From Campylobacterota bacterium (lineage in GTDB: Bacteria; Campylobacterota; Campylobacteria; Campylobacterales; Sulfurimonadaceae): a stretch of 55,851 nt of DNA. Shown here one piece after another: positions 1-12,297 of this stretch; positions within the stretch are counted from its first letter, which is position 1; each line of letters opens with the position of its first letter. The notes beneath the pieces were generated by a model that saw nothing but the letters and a program-made list of their open reading frames with translations, made no database searches and had not been told where the DNA came from. The translations under genes and the position numbers were made by a program. Location: positions 1-55,851 of the forward strand of contig VCAY01000005.1 in assembly GCA_013607635.1 (NCBI GenBank), written 5' to 3'.

Positions 1-22
1 GAATTTAGTTTTTCAGGACTGA

Positions 23-856
23 CTATTTATTTTTCACGATAAGATCGAGATACTTTTTCGGTGTCGCTTTTTTCATCTCCTCAGCCAGCCAGCGTATCTG
101 AAAATATGCCGCCCCACTGTCACGCAAAGCAAAATAGTTTTTGAGACTGCGAAGGTTGAAAGTTACCACCATATCAACTTTGACATTGTCTGTGATGATA
201 TGCTTAAACGCATCACCCACATTACGTTTTTTCTTGCCGTTTTGCAAGGCATCATAAAGCTCTTGCGGTTTGCCTGCAAACTCTTTGAGATAATCAAGTG
301 AGCTTTTTGCCACGGCGATAGCGTTAAAGTCTTCCACTTTTTTCATCTGAAACAGCAGTTTGTCATACATCGCACCAATCTCGAGGCGGTTATAATCCTC
401 ATCGGCAGTTACAAACATATCATAACCCAATACCGTTTTGATAAAAAACTCCCTATCCCCACCATTTTGTGATGCAACAAAAGCATTGATGATCCCACTC
501 ATCGTATAACGGGTACTTCGTACACTAATCGCTTGGAGTCTGTGGCGGGCATGCTCTTGCAACACTCCGCGACTCGTACCACGCACAAGGTAAGAGAGAT
601 TGGCATGTTCTAAAATGGAGTGATGAAAATATGTCCACGCAAGATCATCTAAGAGCTTAGAGTCTTCAATACCGTTAAGAGTATCTCTCATCCTCTTATC
701 AGGCAAAGAGTTTCTAATCGACTGAATCGCTTCATTTTCGCTGTTTTCAAAACTGTCATAACATGTGCGTGCTGCTGTTTCAGCTACACCTATGCCGGTA
801 TCTTGCAGTAACACCACCTGCGGTCTTGTGTATTTTATGCCGTAATGCTCTTCCAC
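23..856 (-). CDS. thyX: Flavin-dependent thymidylate synthase ThyX
   Basis: Makes dTMP from dUMP using FAD, NADPH and methylene-tetrahydrofolate, in the cytoplasm. The family signature RHR-x7-S is present at about residues 104-114 (ARHRLQAISVRSTRY), and the C-terminal NLRSLKNYFALR block matches the conserved dUMP/FAD-binding region. At 277 aa it is somewhat longer than many ThyX proteins, which run about 210-250 aa. The start is GTG (854-856), preceded by AGGAAG. It is the last gene of a minus-strand cluster nrdB-amidohydrolase-pcm-thyX, so two steps of deoxynucleotide supply (NrdB and ThyX) sit together. The family call is certain; the cluster's joint regulation is inferred. Confidence 0.96.
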   Translation of the reverse strand: MEEHYGIKYTRPQVVLLQDTGIGVAETAARTCYDSFENSENEAIQSIRNSLPDKRMRDTLNGIEDSKLLDDLAWTYFHHSILEHANLSYLVRGTSRGVLQEHARHRLQAISVRSTRYTMSGIINAFVASQNGGDREFFIKTVLGYDMFVTADEDYNRLEIGAMYDKLLFQMKKVEDFNAIAVAKSSLDYLKEFAGKPQELYDALQNGKKKRNVGDAFKHIITDNVKVDMVVTFNLRSLKNYFALRDSGAAYFQIRWLAEEMKKATPKKYLDLIVKNK

Positions 857-880
857 GCTTCTTCCTTTACATGTATTATA

Positions 881-1525
881 CTATTTTAATTCTACCCCAT
901 CAAGCACAGGAACAAAATCGCAATCTTCTAACTCCTCTTCGATGATGCGATCACCCCTTTTCATAAAGCGCACAATCACCTGCTTGGAGCCTTTTTGCAT
1001 CGGTGCAACCAAAATTCCATCATTGCTAAGCTGATCAAACAGTTTTTTCGGGATCTCTTTAGCTGTAGCAGAAAAAAGGATGCGATCGTAAGGAGCGTAC
1101 TGGATCCAGCCGTTTTGTCCATCATCTGTTCTGGCATGGATGTTGTTAAGTCCAAGATCACGAAACCTTTTTTTTGCCTCAAGTATCAACGCTTCAATCC
1201 GCTCAATCGTAAAAACACCGCGAAACAGGTGCGAAAGCACAGCAGCCTGATAACCGCTGCCACACCCAATCTCAAGGACCCTGTCAGCCTCTCTTGGTAC
1301 AAGATATTCACTCATTTTTGCAACTGTCAACGGTGAGCTGATGTATTGGTTGGCACCTATTGGCAAAGCATCGAGCTTATAAGCGTTATGGCGAAAACCG
1401 GCAGGAACAAACACCTCTCTGTCAGTAAGTGCGATCGCTTTTTTTACCGCATCACTCAAACCAAACACTTTGTCGCACTCCTCAGCTAGTCTTGCTGTTT
1501 TTGTTGCTTTGATTCTGTCTAACAT
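881..1525 (-). CDS. pcm: Protein-L-isoaspartate O-methyltransferase
   Basis: Repairs isoaspartyl damage in proteins by SAM-dependent methylation. The SAM-binding glycine motif VLEIGCGSGYQAA lies at about residues 83-95. The Pcm-specific block GANQYISSPLTVAKM lies just upstream, at the position of the usual GQTIS-P motif. Length (214 aa) is normal. The ATG start overlaps the end of the upstream amidohydrolase gene by 7 bases, which indicates translational coupling. It leaves about 24 bases before thyX. The call is firm; only the physiological substrate set is unknown. Confidence 0.95.
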   Translation of the reverse strand: MLDRIKATKTARLAEECDKVFGLSDAVKKAIALTDREVFVPAGFRHNAYKLDALPIGANQYISSPLTVAKMSEYLVPREADRVLEIGCGSGYQAAVLSHLFRGVFTIERIEALILEAKKRFRDLGLNNIHARTDDGQNGWIQYAPYDRILFSATAKEIPKKLFDQLSNDGILVAPMQKGSKQVIVRFMKRGDRIIEEELEDCDFVPVLDGVELK

Positions 1526-2268
1526 TTTATCCCTACATCAAGGTATCTGCGCATCAATACAACCTCTTTTTTGCTATACGGCTGCACTAAGCAAGAGCTA
1601 TTCCCGTTTCGCTGCACACTCCCTTGTGGTGTAATAACTCCACTTAGACCCGTACACTCCTCGTTCATACTGTCACTTGCTACCACATAACACTGATTCA
1701 TAATCGCTAACGCCTGTGTAAGTGAAGCAAAATGCTCACTTCTTGGTTTTCCCCACCACGCACTCACAGCAATCACATCAGCACCCTCACTCTTTTGCCA
1801 CAACTCTTTAAAACGCAGCTCATAACAAATAAACATCGCCAGCTTCACACCGTCAACCTCTATGATCTCAAACGCTTCATCGCTTCCCTCTTGCATATAT
1901 TTGTGCTCACCACCCAAGCGAAAAAGTCTGACTTTTGTTCTTTGGTGGATTATCTCACCGTTATGAAATACTTTGAGTCTGTTATGCACATCCCCCTGCT
2001 CATCCTTTTCCAACATCGTCAAGACAACAGTTTTTCCCATTGAGCTTTGTAGCAACTCTTTTGTCGCTACCAAAGAGAAATTTGCCGCAGCATCAAAATG
2101 ATCATAATCAAAAGAGGTTAAGCACACCTCGGGTGCAATAACAATGCTCTCTTTTGGAGCTTGATCGATCAGCTCTAAGAGAGTTTGAAGGTTTTTTTCA
2201 TAATTATTCGTCGTAGTAAATGAGAGCGTACAAAGTGTTTTAATGGTGTTTGTTTTAGAAATCATCAT
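1519..2268 (-). CDS. Carbon-nitrogen hydrolase (nitrilase superfamily)
   Basis: A 249-aa single-domain amidohydrolase. The Glu-Lys-Cys triad of the nitrilase superfamily is visible as E47 ([11 protein letters not shown]), K112 (RTKVRLF) and C148 (FICYELRF), so it should be catalytically competent. The real substrate cannot be read from the sequence; omega-amidase (NIT2-like) or another small-amide hydrolase are options. The ORF extends to a TTG at 2271, but the first ATG (2268) is preferred. It lies inside the nrdB tail that encodes Asp-Asp-Asp-Phe, so the two genes overlap by 14 bases. The 3' end overlaps pcm. Confidence 0.9.
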   Translation of the reverse strand: MMISKTNTIKTLCTLSFTTTNNYEKNLQTLLELIDQAPKESIVIAPEVCLTSFDYDHFDAAANFSLVATKELLQSSMGKTVVLTMLEKDEQGDVHNRLKVFHNGEIIHQRTKVRLFRLGGEHKYMQEGSDEAFEIIEVDGVKLAMFICYELRFKELWQKSEGADVIAVSAWWGKPRSEHFASLTQALAIMNQCYVVASDSMNEECTGLSGVITPQGSVQRNGNSSCLVQPYSKKEVVLMRRYLDVGIKC

Positions 2269-3277
2269 CAAAAGTAAGACTACCTTTAGAGTAGTTTGCT
2301 ACATTACCTTCGAAAAAGTTTGTTTTTTGATCGTTAAATTTTGAGAAATCATCTACCCATTTGATCGGGTTCGTGACATTGTAGAGTTTTTCAAATCCAA
2401 CTGACTGCAATCTGTCATCAGCAAGGTACTGAATATATTGCTCGACAATAGCATCTGTAAGACCTAAAATCTGCCCTTGAGTAATATATTTGCCCCATGC
2501 AACTTCTAATTCAACCGCTTTTTTAAACATCCCGATCACTTCTGCTTTGAGCTCATCGGTAAAAAGATCCGGTCGCTCTTTGCGAAGTGTATTGATAAGA
2601 TTTTTAAAAAGTACCAGGTGGGTCACCTCATCACGCTGAATAAAGCGGATCATCTGTGCTGAACCCAACATCTTACCTGAGCGTGCCAATGTGTAAAGGT
2701 ATGTAAAACCGCTGTAAAAGTAGATACCCTCAAGGATCTGGTTAGCAAAACACGCTTTGACAAAGTTTGTCTCTGTAGGATCTTTTGCCAGCTCCTCATA
2801 AACAGCCGCGATCGCATCATTTTTATGCTTGAGCATCATATCTTTACGCCACAGCGTATAGATCTCATCGGTATTTGTTGAGATACTATCTACCATTACG
2901 GCATAACTTTGTGAATGGAGTGCCTCTTCAAAACTTTGACGTACCAAAATAAGATTGATCTCCGGCGAAGTCACATAAGGGTTTACATTGTCAATAAGGT
3001 TGTTAGTTTGCAGTGAGTCCATAAAAATCAACTGTGAAAGCGCTTTATCATAAGCAGTTTTTTCTGCATCGGTAAGGTTTTTGTAATCAACAACATCACG
3101 TGTCATATCAACCTCTTTGGGAAACCATGTGTTATTGAGCATCACCTCCCAAAGATTATATGCCCACTGATATTTAATGTCATTAAGCTCAAAAATCCCT
3201 GTTGGATTACCACCAAAAATCTTTCTTTCGTTCGCACCCTCTTTTGAACTTGGGTTGTAGATCTTTTTTCTCTGCAT
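2255..3277 (-). CDS. nrdB: Ribonucleoside-diphosphate reductase subunit beta (class Ia type)
   Basis: The R2 subunit that carries the diiron-tyrosyl radical for ribonucleotide reduction. In the segment [12 protein letters not shown]118, H121 and Y125 align with E115, H118 and Y122 of E. coli NrdB, so the radical tyrosine is kept. It is 340 aa and lacks transit or membrane segments. Its partner nrdA lies about 12 kb away (15053-17419), not adjacent, so the pair is not co-transcribed. nrdB leads the overlapping cluster with the amidohydrolase, pcm and thyX. bipA ends 7 bases upstream and may be co-transcribed with it. Confidence 0.97.
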   Translation of the reverse strand: MQRKKIYNPSSKEGANERKIFGGNPTGIFELNDIKYQWAYNLWEVMLNNTWFPKEVDMTRDVVDYKNLTDAEKTAYDKALSQLIFMDSLQTNNLIDNVNPYVTSPEINLILVRQSFEEALHSQSYAVMVDSISTNTDEIYTLWRKDMMLKHKNDAIAAVYEELAKDPTETNFVKACFANQILEGIYFYSGFTYLYTLARSGKMLGSAQMIRFIQRDEVTHLVLFKNLINTLRKERPDLFTDELKAEVIGMFKKAVELEVAWGKYITQGQILGLTDAIVEQYIQYLADDRLQSVGFEKLYNVTNPIKWVDDFSKFNDQKTNFFEGNVANYSKGSLTFDDDF

Positions 3278-3284
3278 AATTTTA

Positions 3285-5099
3285 CTACTCCATTTTAGTT
3301 TTTCTAGCTTCGCGGCGACGATCTGATTCTTTGAGGAATTTTTTACGGATGCGGATATTTTGTGGCGTAATCTCTAACAGCTCATCATCTTCGATCCACT
3401 CTAGTGCACGCTCTAGCGACATATCGCGCGGTGGTACAAGTTTGATCGCCTCATCGGCACCGCTTGAGCGAACATTTGACTGTGCTTTTCCTTTGATCGC
3501 ATTCACTACAAGGTCGTTACCTCTTGCATGCTCCCCTACAATCATCCCCTCATACACTTTTGTCTGAGGTTTAATGAAAAGTACCCCTCTATCTTGCAGG
3601 TTAAAGAGTGAATAAGCTAACGCTTCGCCGTTTTCCATAGAGATAAGCGCGCCGTTTGCACGAGACTCAACACCACCACTGTATGGGCGGAACTCTAAGA
3701 AAGAGTGGTTCATCACACCCTCACCTTTGGTGTCTGTCAAAAACTGCCCACGAAAACCAATAAGTGCGCGTGCTGGGATCTCAAACTCAATTCTCTGAAA
3801 ACCAGAACCCATCGGCACCATCGATTTCATCTCAGCTTTACGCTTACCGAGTCTCTCAATAACTGTACCGCTAAGATCCTCTGGAACATCGATCACCAAA
3901 TGCTCAAACGGTTCACACTTCACACCCTCAATCTCTTTAACGATAACTTCCGGTCGTGAAATACTAAACTCATACCCTTCGCGGCGCATATTTTCAGCCA
4001 GTACCGTGATCTGAAGCTCTCCACGACCGCTTACTTTGAATTTCCCTTCACCGATCGTCTCTAGCTTCATCGCCACATTGGTACGCATCTCCGCTTCGAG
4101 TCTATCTTTAAGCTTGTTACTTGTTACATGTTTACCCTCTTGACCCGCTAGCGGTGAGTCATTAACCGCAAAGATAACCGTAAGTGTTGGCTCCTCAATG
4201 TGCATAGGATCAAGTGCAATAGGGTTTTCTACATCACAAACCGTATCACCTACATCAACCGTCTCCATCCCTGCAAATGCAACGATATCACCAGCTTCAG
4301 CCTCATCGATCTCCATACGGTTAAGCCCATGAAAACCGATCAGTTTTGTAATACGCCCTTTGACAATCTCACCATCTGCTTTGGCAAGGGCAACTTGATC
4401 ACCCTTTTTTACCCTACCGTTAAAGATGCGGCTAATACCGATCTTTCCTACATAGTTGTCATAATCAAGGGTGAAAACTTGCGCCTGAAAAGGGTTCTCA
4501 CTGCTACCTTCAGGTTCCGGCACCTCATTGATGATCGTCTCAAAGATACACTCAAAGTTGCCATCTTCATCATCCATATCGAGCTTTGCAATACCGTCAC
4601 GCGCTGCTGCATAGATGATAGGAAAATCAAGCTGATCATCTGTTGCATCCATATCACTAAAAAGGTCAAACATCTCATCAACAACACGATCCGGTTCAGC
4701 AGAAGGTTTATCGATCTTGTTGATCACAACGATCGGTTTCTTACCAAGTGCGAGCATCTTTTTAACAACAAATTTTGTCTGTGGCATAACACCCTCGTAA
4801 GCATCTACAAGTACTAAAACACCGTCAACCATCTTAAGTACACGCTCAACCTCACCACCAAAATCGGCATGTCCCGGAGTGTCGATAATGTTGATCTTGT
4901 GATCTTTATAGCGAATCGCTGTATTTTTAGAAAGGATTGTGATACCACGCTCTTTTTCAAGATCGTTACTATCCATCGCTCTTTCATCGTGTTGCTCATG
5001 TGAGCCAAATGTACCCGATTGCTCCAACAAACCATCAACCAAAGTAGTTTTTCCGTGGTCAACGTGGGCAATAACGGCAATATTTCTTATTTTTTGCAT
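3285..5099 (-). CDS. typA: Translational GTPase TypA/BipA
   Basis: A ribosome-associated GTPase of the EF-G superfamily implicated in stress adaptation and late 50S assembly. G-motifs are clear: [10 protein letters not shown] (residues 11-20), the RGITI switch, DTPGHADF and NKID. The C-terminal BipA-specific domain ends in an Arg/Lys-rich tail ([18 protein letters not shown]). Length 604 aa is standard. A minus-strand TATAAT box at 5131-5136, about 32 bases upstream of the start, is a plausible promoter. The gene is divergent from the CCA-adding enzyme. Confidence 0.97.
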   Translation of the reverse strand: MQKIRNIAVIAHVDHGKTTLVDGLLEQSGTFGSHEQHDERAMDSNDLEKERGITILSKNTAIRYKDHKINIIDTPGHADFGGEVERVLKMVDGVLVLVDAYEGVMPQTKFVVKKMLALGKKPIVVINKIDKPSAEPDRVVDEMFDLFSDMDATDDQLDFPIIYAAARDGIAKLDMDDEDGNFECIFETIINEVPEPEGSSENPFQAQVFTLDYDNYVGKIGISRIFNGRVKKGDQVALAKADGEIVKGRITKLIGFHGLNRMEIDEAEAGDIVAFAGMETVDVGDTVCDVENPIALDPMHIEEPTLTVIFAVNDSPLAGQEGKHVTSNKLKDRLEAEMRTNVAMKLETIGEGKFKVSGRGELQITVLAENMRREGYEFSISRPEVIVKEIEGVKCEPFEHLVIDVPEDLSGTVIERLGKRKAEMKSMVPMGSGFQRIEFEIPARALIGFRGQFLTDTKGEGVMNHSFLEFRPYSGGVESRANGALISMENGEALAYSLFNLQDRGVLFIKPQTKVYEGMIVGEHARGNDLVVNAIKGKAQSNVRSSGADEAIKLVPPRDMSLERALEWIEDDELLEITPQNIRIRKKFLKESDRRREARKTKME

Positions 5100-5130
5100 T
5101 ATAAAGGAGTTCCTCTTAATATTTTCGCGA

Positions 5131-5136
5131 ATTATA
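5131..5136 (-). promoter_or_regulatory. Candidate -10 element for typA
   Basis: Read on the minus strand the sequence is TATAAT, about 32 bases upstream of the typA ATG, in a T-rich context as is usual for sigma-70 promoters in this phylum, which often lack a clear -35. No experimental support. Confidence 0.45.
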
Positions 5137-5281
5137 CTCTTTTTTTCATTGCAAAGCGATTAAAAGATGGTATACTTTGGCTTTATAACTCTCTGTAGGG
5201 TTGTTAAGAATTACAATAATCATACTAATTACTCTTTTTTCTTAAAAAAACCAAATACTTAACTTTATCAAGAAGGTGATC

Positions 5282-6457
5282 ATGCAGGATATTATCTATC
5301 CGATAGTTTTAGACGAAATCTTTGATAAATTAAAGAAAAATAATATAAAATCTTTAATAGTCGGTGGATATGTTCGAGATTTTCTTCTAAAAATAGACTC
5401 AAAAGATATAGATATAGAGCTGTACAATACAAAAGATTACCGACAAATCATCGAGATAGTGCAAGAGTTTGGTAAAGTTTTACAAGTTGGCAAAAGTTTT
5501 GGTGTTGTGAAACTGATTTTGGATGATCTTGATATCGATTTTACACTCCCAAGGGTTGAAAATAAAATTGCCGCCGGACATAAAGGGTTTGATATAAAGA
5601 TAGTGCCAAACCTAGACTATGCAAGTGCTGCAAAAAGAAGAGATTTTACCATCAATGCTATTGGATATGATGTAACAAAGCGATCTTACATCGATCCTTT
5701 TGACGGCATAAAAGATCTTCAAAACAAAATACTGCGCCAAATTGATACACAAACATTTAAAGAAGATCCCCTTCGTGTTTTTCGTGCTTTGCAATTTAGT
5801 GCAAGGTTTGATCTTAGTATAGATAAACAGCTTTTTGTTATATGTAGCGAGATGGTGCGAAAGGGTGAGATGCAAACTTTACCAAAAGAGCGCATCTATA
5901 CAGAGATCGAAAAGCTCCTCATCAAAGCAAGACACCCCTCTAAAGGTTTTGTTCTTCTAAAAGAAATGGGGCTTTTTCACTTATTTAAAGAGTTACAACA
6001 GATCGATACCAAACGTTACAACAACACCATCTACCTACTTGACAATCTAGAACTTAATGAAAAAAGATCTGATATAAAAGCCTCTGTGAGTGCGATGCTT
6101 GCAACTCTAATAGCACCCCTTGAAAACGATGCGAAAGTAAGTTTTTTAAAAAAATTAAGTGATGATAAAAAGCTGCTCAACAACATCATAACCTTACACA
6201 GCTATCTGCAACAACCCTCGTATGCTTTGGCAATGAAATTAGATATCGATACTTTTCGTCTTTACCTTAAAATCCATAAAGTCAAAAATATCACCTATCT
6301 TTGCAATGCTATTGCACCAAAAATAGATGGAAAATACCTTATAAAAATGGGAAAAAAACCCTCTAAAGAGTTTTCAAAGATACTAGATCAACACTACCAA
6401 CAACAGATCGAAAAGATCAAAAATCTCTTAAAGATCCAATCGCTGATGTATCTTTGA
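5282..6457 (+). CDS. cca: CCA-adding tRNA nucleotidyltransferase / poly(A) polymerase family
   Basis: Completes tRNA 3' ends by adding CCA, or part of it. The class II nucleotidyltransferase head is clear: GGYVRD (GG at residues 28-29) followed by the metal-binding D42-x-D44 pair, then RRDFTINAIGYDV and the EDPLRVFRALQFSARF neck motif. It is about 391 aa. An in-frame GTG lies at 5276, but AGAAGG at 5271-5276 is ideally spaced for the ATG at 5282, so that start was chosen. Its 3' end overlaps the convergent gene on the minus strand by 30 bases. It could add only A or only CC, as split enzymes do; the sequence alone does not say. Confidence 0.92.
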   Translation: MQDIIYPIVLDEIFDKLKKNNIKSLIVGGYVRDFLLKIDSKDIDIELYNTKDYRQIIEIVQEFGKVLQVGKSFGVVKLILDDLDIDFTLPRVENKIAAGHKGFDIKIVPNLDYASAAKRRDFTINAIGYDVTKRSYIDPFDGIKDLQNKILRQIDTQTFKEDPLRVFRALQFSARFDLSIDKQLFVICSEMVRKGEMQTLPKERIYTEIEKLLIKARHPSKGFVLLKEMGLFHLFKELQQIDTKRYNNTIYLLDNLELNEKRSDIKASVSAMLATLIAPLENDAKVSFLKKLSDDKKLLNNIITLHSYLQQPSYALAMKLDIDTFRLYLKIHKVKNITYLCNAIAPKIDGKYLIKMGKKPSKEFSKILDQHYQQQIEKIKNLLKIQSLMYL

Positions 6458-6877
6458 GAGTGTTTCTAGATTCACTACGGCTGTTTGTAAAGATTTGTGC
6501 AGGCGGTCTGTGTAGATCTCTTTATGTTCGTAATCGTACTCTTTGATAATCTCTTTGTGGATCTGTATAAATTTTTCTATACCTTCAAGGGTTTTAGCGC
6601 TGATCTTTTTTGATTTTGCAATGAGCAAAACAAGCTCAAACGCCTTTTTCTTTTTGGTATCCATATCGTCGGCTTTGAGATAGTACTCACCCTTGTCGTT
6701 GATGGGCTGTGTCAGTTTTTGCATAATGAGATAAAGCCCATCTATCTGAGCCTCCTCCGATTTCATATACAAACGCATGGAACCTAGATCCATCTTGAAA
6801 ATTTTTTGTGATAATTCTGGATCGATACTCTCTTCTTTATCAGCTTTATCTTTCTTTCCCAAAAGCTTTCTTAACAT
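6428..6877 (-). CDS. Conserved-looking hypothetical protein, charged helical
   Basis: A 149-aa protein I do not recognise. It starts with a basic stretch (MLRKLLGKKDKADKEE), then is predominantly Lys/Glu/Leu-rich and probably all helical, with no signal peptide or membrane segment. ATG 6877 is preferred over GTG 6880 because the AAGG upstream is then 7 bases away. It begins 3 bases after the queF stop, so it is likely the last gene of the gyrB-GGDEF/EAL-queF transcript. It converges on, and overlaps, the CCA-adding enzyme gene. Coding bias matches its neighbours, so it is very likely a real gene. Confidence 0.75.
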   Translation of the reverse strand: MLRKLLGKKDKADKEESIDPELSQKIFKMDLGSMRLYMKSEEAQIDGLYLIMQKLTQPINDKGEYYLKADDMDTKKKKAFELVLLIAKSKKISAKTLEGIEKFIQIHKEIIKEYDYEHKEIYTDRLHKSLQTAVVNLETLSKIHQRLDL

Positions 6878-6880
6878 CAC

Positions 6881-7264
6881 TCAGCCTTTTGTTATTTTGG
6901 AACTGTCAATCTCAATGACAGTATGCACATTACCCCTTGGATTAAAATCCGCTGTTAATTTGAGATACTTTGGTTTTATTTTATTGTATATTGTATCATA
7001 AATCTCATTCGCGACATTTTCGTGAGAGATATATTTGCCCATAAATGAGTTGATATAGAGTTTGAGCGCTTTTAACTCCACTACATATTTGTCTGGTGTA
7101 TATTCAAGGTATATCGTAGCAAAGTCAGGATATCCACTACGTGGACAAAGTGCCATAAACTCCGGCAGGGTTACTTTAATAAGATACTCCTTATCATGCT
7201 CATTTGGCCATATCTCCATATCATCGATATTAAACTCTTTTATCTCTTTTTCACCATATTTCAT
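6881..7264 (-). CDS. queF: NADPH-dependent 7-cyano-7-deazaguanine reductase QueF
   Basis: Reduces preQ0 to preQ1 in queuosine tRNA-modification biosynthesis. The short (127 aa) unimodular form is present. The thioimide-forming cysteine is C40 in LCPRSGYPDF, and the QueF signature ELKALKLYINSF is at 63-74, followed by SHEN with the conserved Glu. It follows the GGDEF/EAL gene by 11 bases and abuts the hypothetical gene downstream. The other queuosine genes are not in the window. Confidence 0.96.
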   Translation of the reverse strand: MKYGEKEIKEFNIDDMEIWPNEHDKEYLIKVTLPEFMALCPRSGYPDFATIYLEYTPDKYVVELKALKLYINSFMGKYISHENVANEIYDTIYNKIKPKYLKLTADFNPRGNVHTVIEIDSSKITKG

Positions 7265-7275
7265 CTGTTTTTCCT

Positions 7276-8663
7276 TTAGTTGATATTTTCTAGTTCTGAT
7301 AAATATTTTCCTTGCACAAAATCGATCTCAAGCTCTTTAGCAAGTTGATAACTCTGTGTATCTTCTATATTTTTCACCCAGCTTTTTACCCCTTTTTCAT
7401 GAGCAATAGTGTTAAATCCTTTGATAATATTGCGATTTTTATCCAATCTCTCGAAAGAGGAGTAGTAGCTGTCATAACGGATAAAATCGATATCAAGCTC
7501 ACGAAGATACAAAAAGCTGGTATGGATCGATCCTACACGATCGATCACTATGGAGATGTTATACCCCCTTAATAAACGCAATAGAGCATTATAACGGTCT
7601 GTATGTGCATAATACTCCATCTCAAAGAGTATAAAAACAAAGGAGATATCTTTGCTGCTTTGCATTAGCTCTTTTAATCTTGCAAGAAATGTTTCATCTC
7701 TTAGTGATGTTGGAAAGATGTTAAGTGCAATTTTTTTCCCAAAAGTATTACTGTTTTGTAAAATATACTCAAGCACCATCAAATCAAATGATACCCCAAG
7801 TCCTAGTTTGTTAATCACTTTAATATATTTTTTTGGGAAAATATATCTGTCACTACTATCTTTGAGTTTCACAAAACACTCTTCGATACACTCATCGCTG
7901 CCATACACTTTTTGTGTACTTACAGCAATGTTGTTGTTTTTAATCGCTGCAATCACTAACGATTCAAGCTCGTTAGGATCGATATTTTCACTACGACTCT
8001 CCTGTTTTTGGTATCGGATATTTTCTTGTTTTTCAAAAAGATGCTCAATAAGATAGTTGATCTCTTTGGAGTAGTTTGTATCGGTTATTGCTCCAGAGAT
8101 TTTAACCTCAATATTACCAACCTTAAAACTTTCCGCTTTTAGGCACATAATGTCCATAACTGCACGATATTTCCCCTTATCTCCCGGCAATCCAAGAACA
8201 AAATCTCCACCTTTTATATGCCCTATGGGATACCCCTCTATCCCTTCATCTTTTAAATATTTTGCAATCCAGTGAGCAACTTCCTGTAAAACCCTATCAC
8301 CGTTTTTAATCCCGTAAAGATTGTTAATATCGTTAAGGTTATCGATGCTGATAAGCAAAAGTGTGTACTCTTTTTTTTGTTGGATCCCTCTAAGAAGATA
8401 CTTGTAAAGATATTCTCTGGTAAATGTTTTTGTTACATCGTCTGTAATTTTAACATCTGAGCCCCGATAAATAAGGTAGAAAATAAAATAGATACTAAAA
8501 ACAACTAACAACAGAGCTTCAAGATAAAACGAAGGTTTGAGTGTAGAGTAGTTTGTTATAAGTGTATGAGAGATCAACGCAACAATAAGTGCAAAAATAG
8601 GAAGCCCCATCCTCAGCGCTAAGCGAAAACGGTATTCCCTCTCAATAGTTTGTGGTAAAAGCA

Positions 8664-8664
<1 letters not shown>
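7276..8664 (-). CDS. Membrane protein with degenerate GGDEF and EAL domains
   Basis: 462 aa with two membrane helices (about 17-37 and 45-66), then a GGDEF-fold domain (about 75-215) and an EAL-fold domain (about 235-460). The GGDEF signature is reduced to GGDF (152-155), although the nucleotide-fold segment SIDNLNDINNLYGIKNGD is intact. The EAL domain lacks the E-A-L/V-L motif, has DR where DD is expected (VIDRVG), and keeps only the shape of the later motifs (DFIRYD, DFVQGKYLS). Neither c-di-GMP synthesis nor hydrolysis looks likely; a c-di-GMP receptor or scaffold is a better guess. Its ATG overlaps the gyrB stop (TAATG), so it is coupled to gyrB. Confidence 0.85.
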
Positions 8665-11003
<2,339 letters not shown>

Positions 11004-11049
11004 CTAAATTAGCATAATTATAGACATTCTATCGAAAAAAATATAAAAG

Positions 11050-12117
11050 TTATATAACTATTGGCATCACTACGGTTATAAAGTTTTCATCATTGAGTAT
11101 GAACGGTAAATTCCCTTCATTAAGTTTCATAGTAAATTCTGAAGCGTTGATAGAGTTTAAAAAATCTAAAAGATATTTTGAGTTGATAGCAATAGTAAAT
11201 GTTTCTTGAAAACCTGTTGCTATAGATATCTCTGTTTTTGCTTCAATATTGTCATCACTGAGTGATTCAAAAGTGATAGTATCTGCTGTAAATGTGATCT
11301 TAACATCTGTAGAGATAGTTGTGATCTGTTTAATAGCATCGATCATATTTGCTTTTGGAAGTAAAAGATCGTAAGTGGTCTCTTTAGGGATGATTCTTGA
11401 GTATTCCGGAAAATTACCGTTAATAAGCTTAGTAAAGAAAGTGTAGTCTTTTGAATGGATGATAAGATTTGTTTCATCATAATAAAGTTCAATATCATCA
11501 AAAAAAAGTTTTTGGATCTCTACAATTGCTTTTTTAGGGATGATAAGTGAAAGTTGATTATCACTATTGTTTAGTATGGTTACAACTGCTAATCTTCGTG
11601 TATCAGTAGAAGTAAAATTGATAGCGTTGCTTTGGATATCTATAAGTGCACCGTTGAGTTCAAATTTTGGATTGTTTATATCGATTGCAGGAGTAATTTT
11701 TTTAAGTGATTCGATAAGTGTATGGGAATCGATCGAGATTCTTGGTTTGTTTTCGTAATTTGGAAACTCCGGAAAGTCATTATGTGAAAAAATAGGAAGT
11801 TTAAATTTTGAATGACTTTGTTGTATGTAGAGTGTATCATTGATAACTTCAAGATTAATATCTCCATCTTTGAGGATTCTGACAATATCTAAAAACTTTC
11901 TACCATTAGCCGTAACGCTACCCTCTTGCTCTATATTTACATTACTGACATTAACAACAAAACCTATCTCATAATCTGTAGCTTTTAATGTAAGTTGATT
12001 TTCTTTAACATTAAGATAGACATGAGAGGTTATTTGTGAAGTGTCTTTTTTTTCCAAAAAAGGACCTGCATGGATTAAGATGTTTTCTAGTACAGATTTT
12101 GCAATAGTGATCTTCAT
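11050..12117 (-). CDS. dnaN: DNA polymerase III sliding clamp, beta subunit
   Basis: The ring-shaped processivity clamp for DNA polymerase III. The 355-aa protein shows the three-fold clamp organisation, a central DTRRLAVV segment, and the conserved C-terminal VMPIVI tail, near the usual VMPMRL. It lies between the oriC2-like gap and gyrB, in the same direction as dnaA. It is AT-richer in codon use than its neighbours but otherwise ordinary. Confidence 0.96.
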   Translation of the reverse strand: MKITIAKSVLENILIHAGPFLEKKDTSQITSHVYLNVKENQLTLKATDYEIGFVVNVSNVNIEQEGSVTANGRKFLDIVRILKDGDINLEVINDTLYIQQSHSKFKLPIFSHNDFPEFPNYENKPRISIDSHTLIESLKKITPAIDINNPKFELNGALIDIQSNAINFTSTDTRRLAVVTILNNSDNQLSLIIPKKAIVEIQKLFFDDIELYYDETNLIIHSKDYTFFTKLINGNFPEYSRIIPKETTYDLLLPKANMIDAIKQITTISTDVKITFTADTITFESLSDDNIEAKTEISIATGFQETFTIAINSKYLLDFLNSINASEFTMKLNEGNLPFILNDENFITVVMPIVI

Positions 12118-12297
12118 TTGAACTTCCCTATATTATTTATAAATTTTAGTAGTTAGTAGTAGGTGTAGGTGAAAATGTGAAAACATGCTACAACTAACCA
12201 AATTACGGTACTATTTTGATGTGAGAAGATTTTTTTCTCTATTCACATCTGTTCACTTCTATAATTATATCTTTTTTTTTATGCTATTGTTAAAAAT
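12118..12297. other. oriC2-like region: DnaA boxes plus AT-rich unwinding stretch between dnaN and dnaA
   Basis: A 180-bp gap with four TTCAC cores: GTGAA at 12169-12173 and 12177-12181, and TTCAC at 12242-12246 and 12252-12256. The last two are closely spaced direct repeats (CTATTCACA, CTGTTCACT). They are followed by an almost pure A/T tract at 12258-12297, a candidate DNA unwinding element. Published work on Campylobacterota origins describes bipartite oriCs around ruvC-dnaA-dnaN, TTCAC-core boxes, and unwinding in the dnaA-downstream part; this gap fits that description. Function here is inferred. Confidence 0.7.

Noticed and set aside
3075-3100. CACGTG core in nrdB as a third parS
   Set aside because: The flanks do not form TGTTTCA/TGAAACA arms. 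The CACGTG cores near 10105-10120 and 32225-32240 fail for the same reason.
4200-4817. A 205-aa open frame on plus opposite typA
   Set aside because: It lies wholly antisense to the highly conserved typA gene, starts inside it without a ribosome binding site, and has no recognisable motif. It is a shadow of the real gene.
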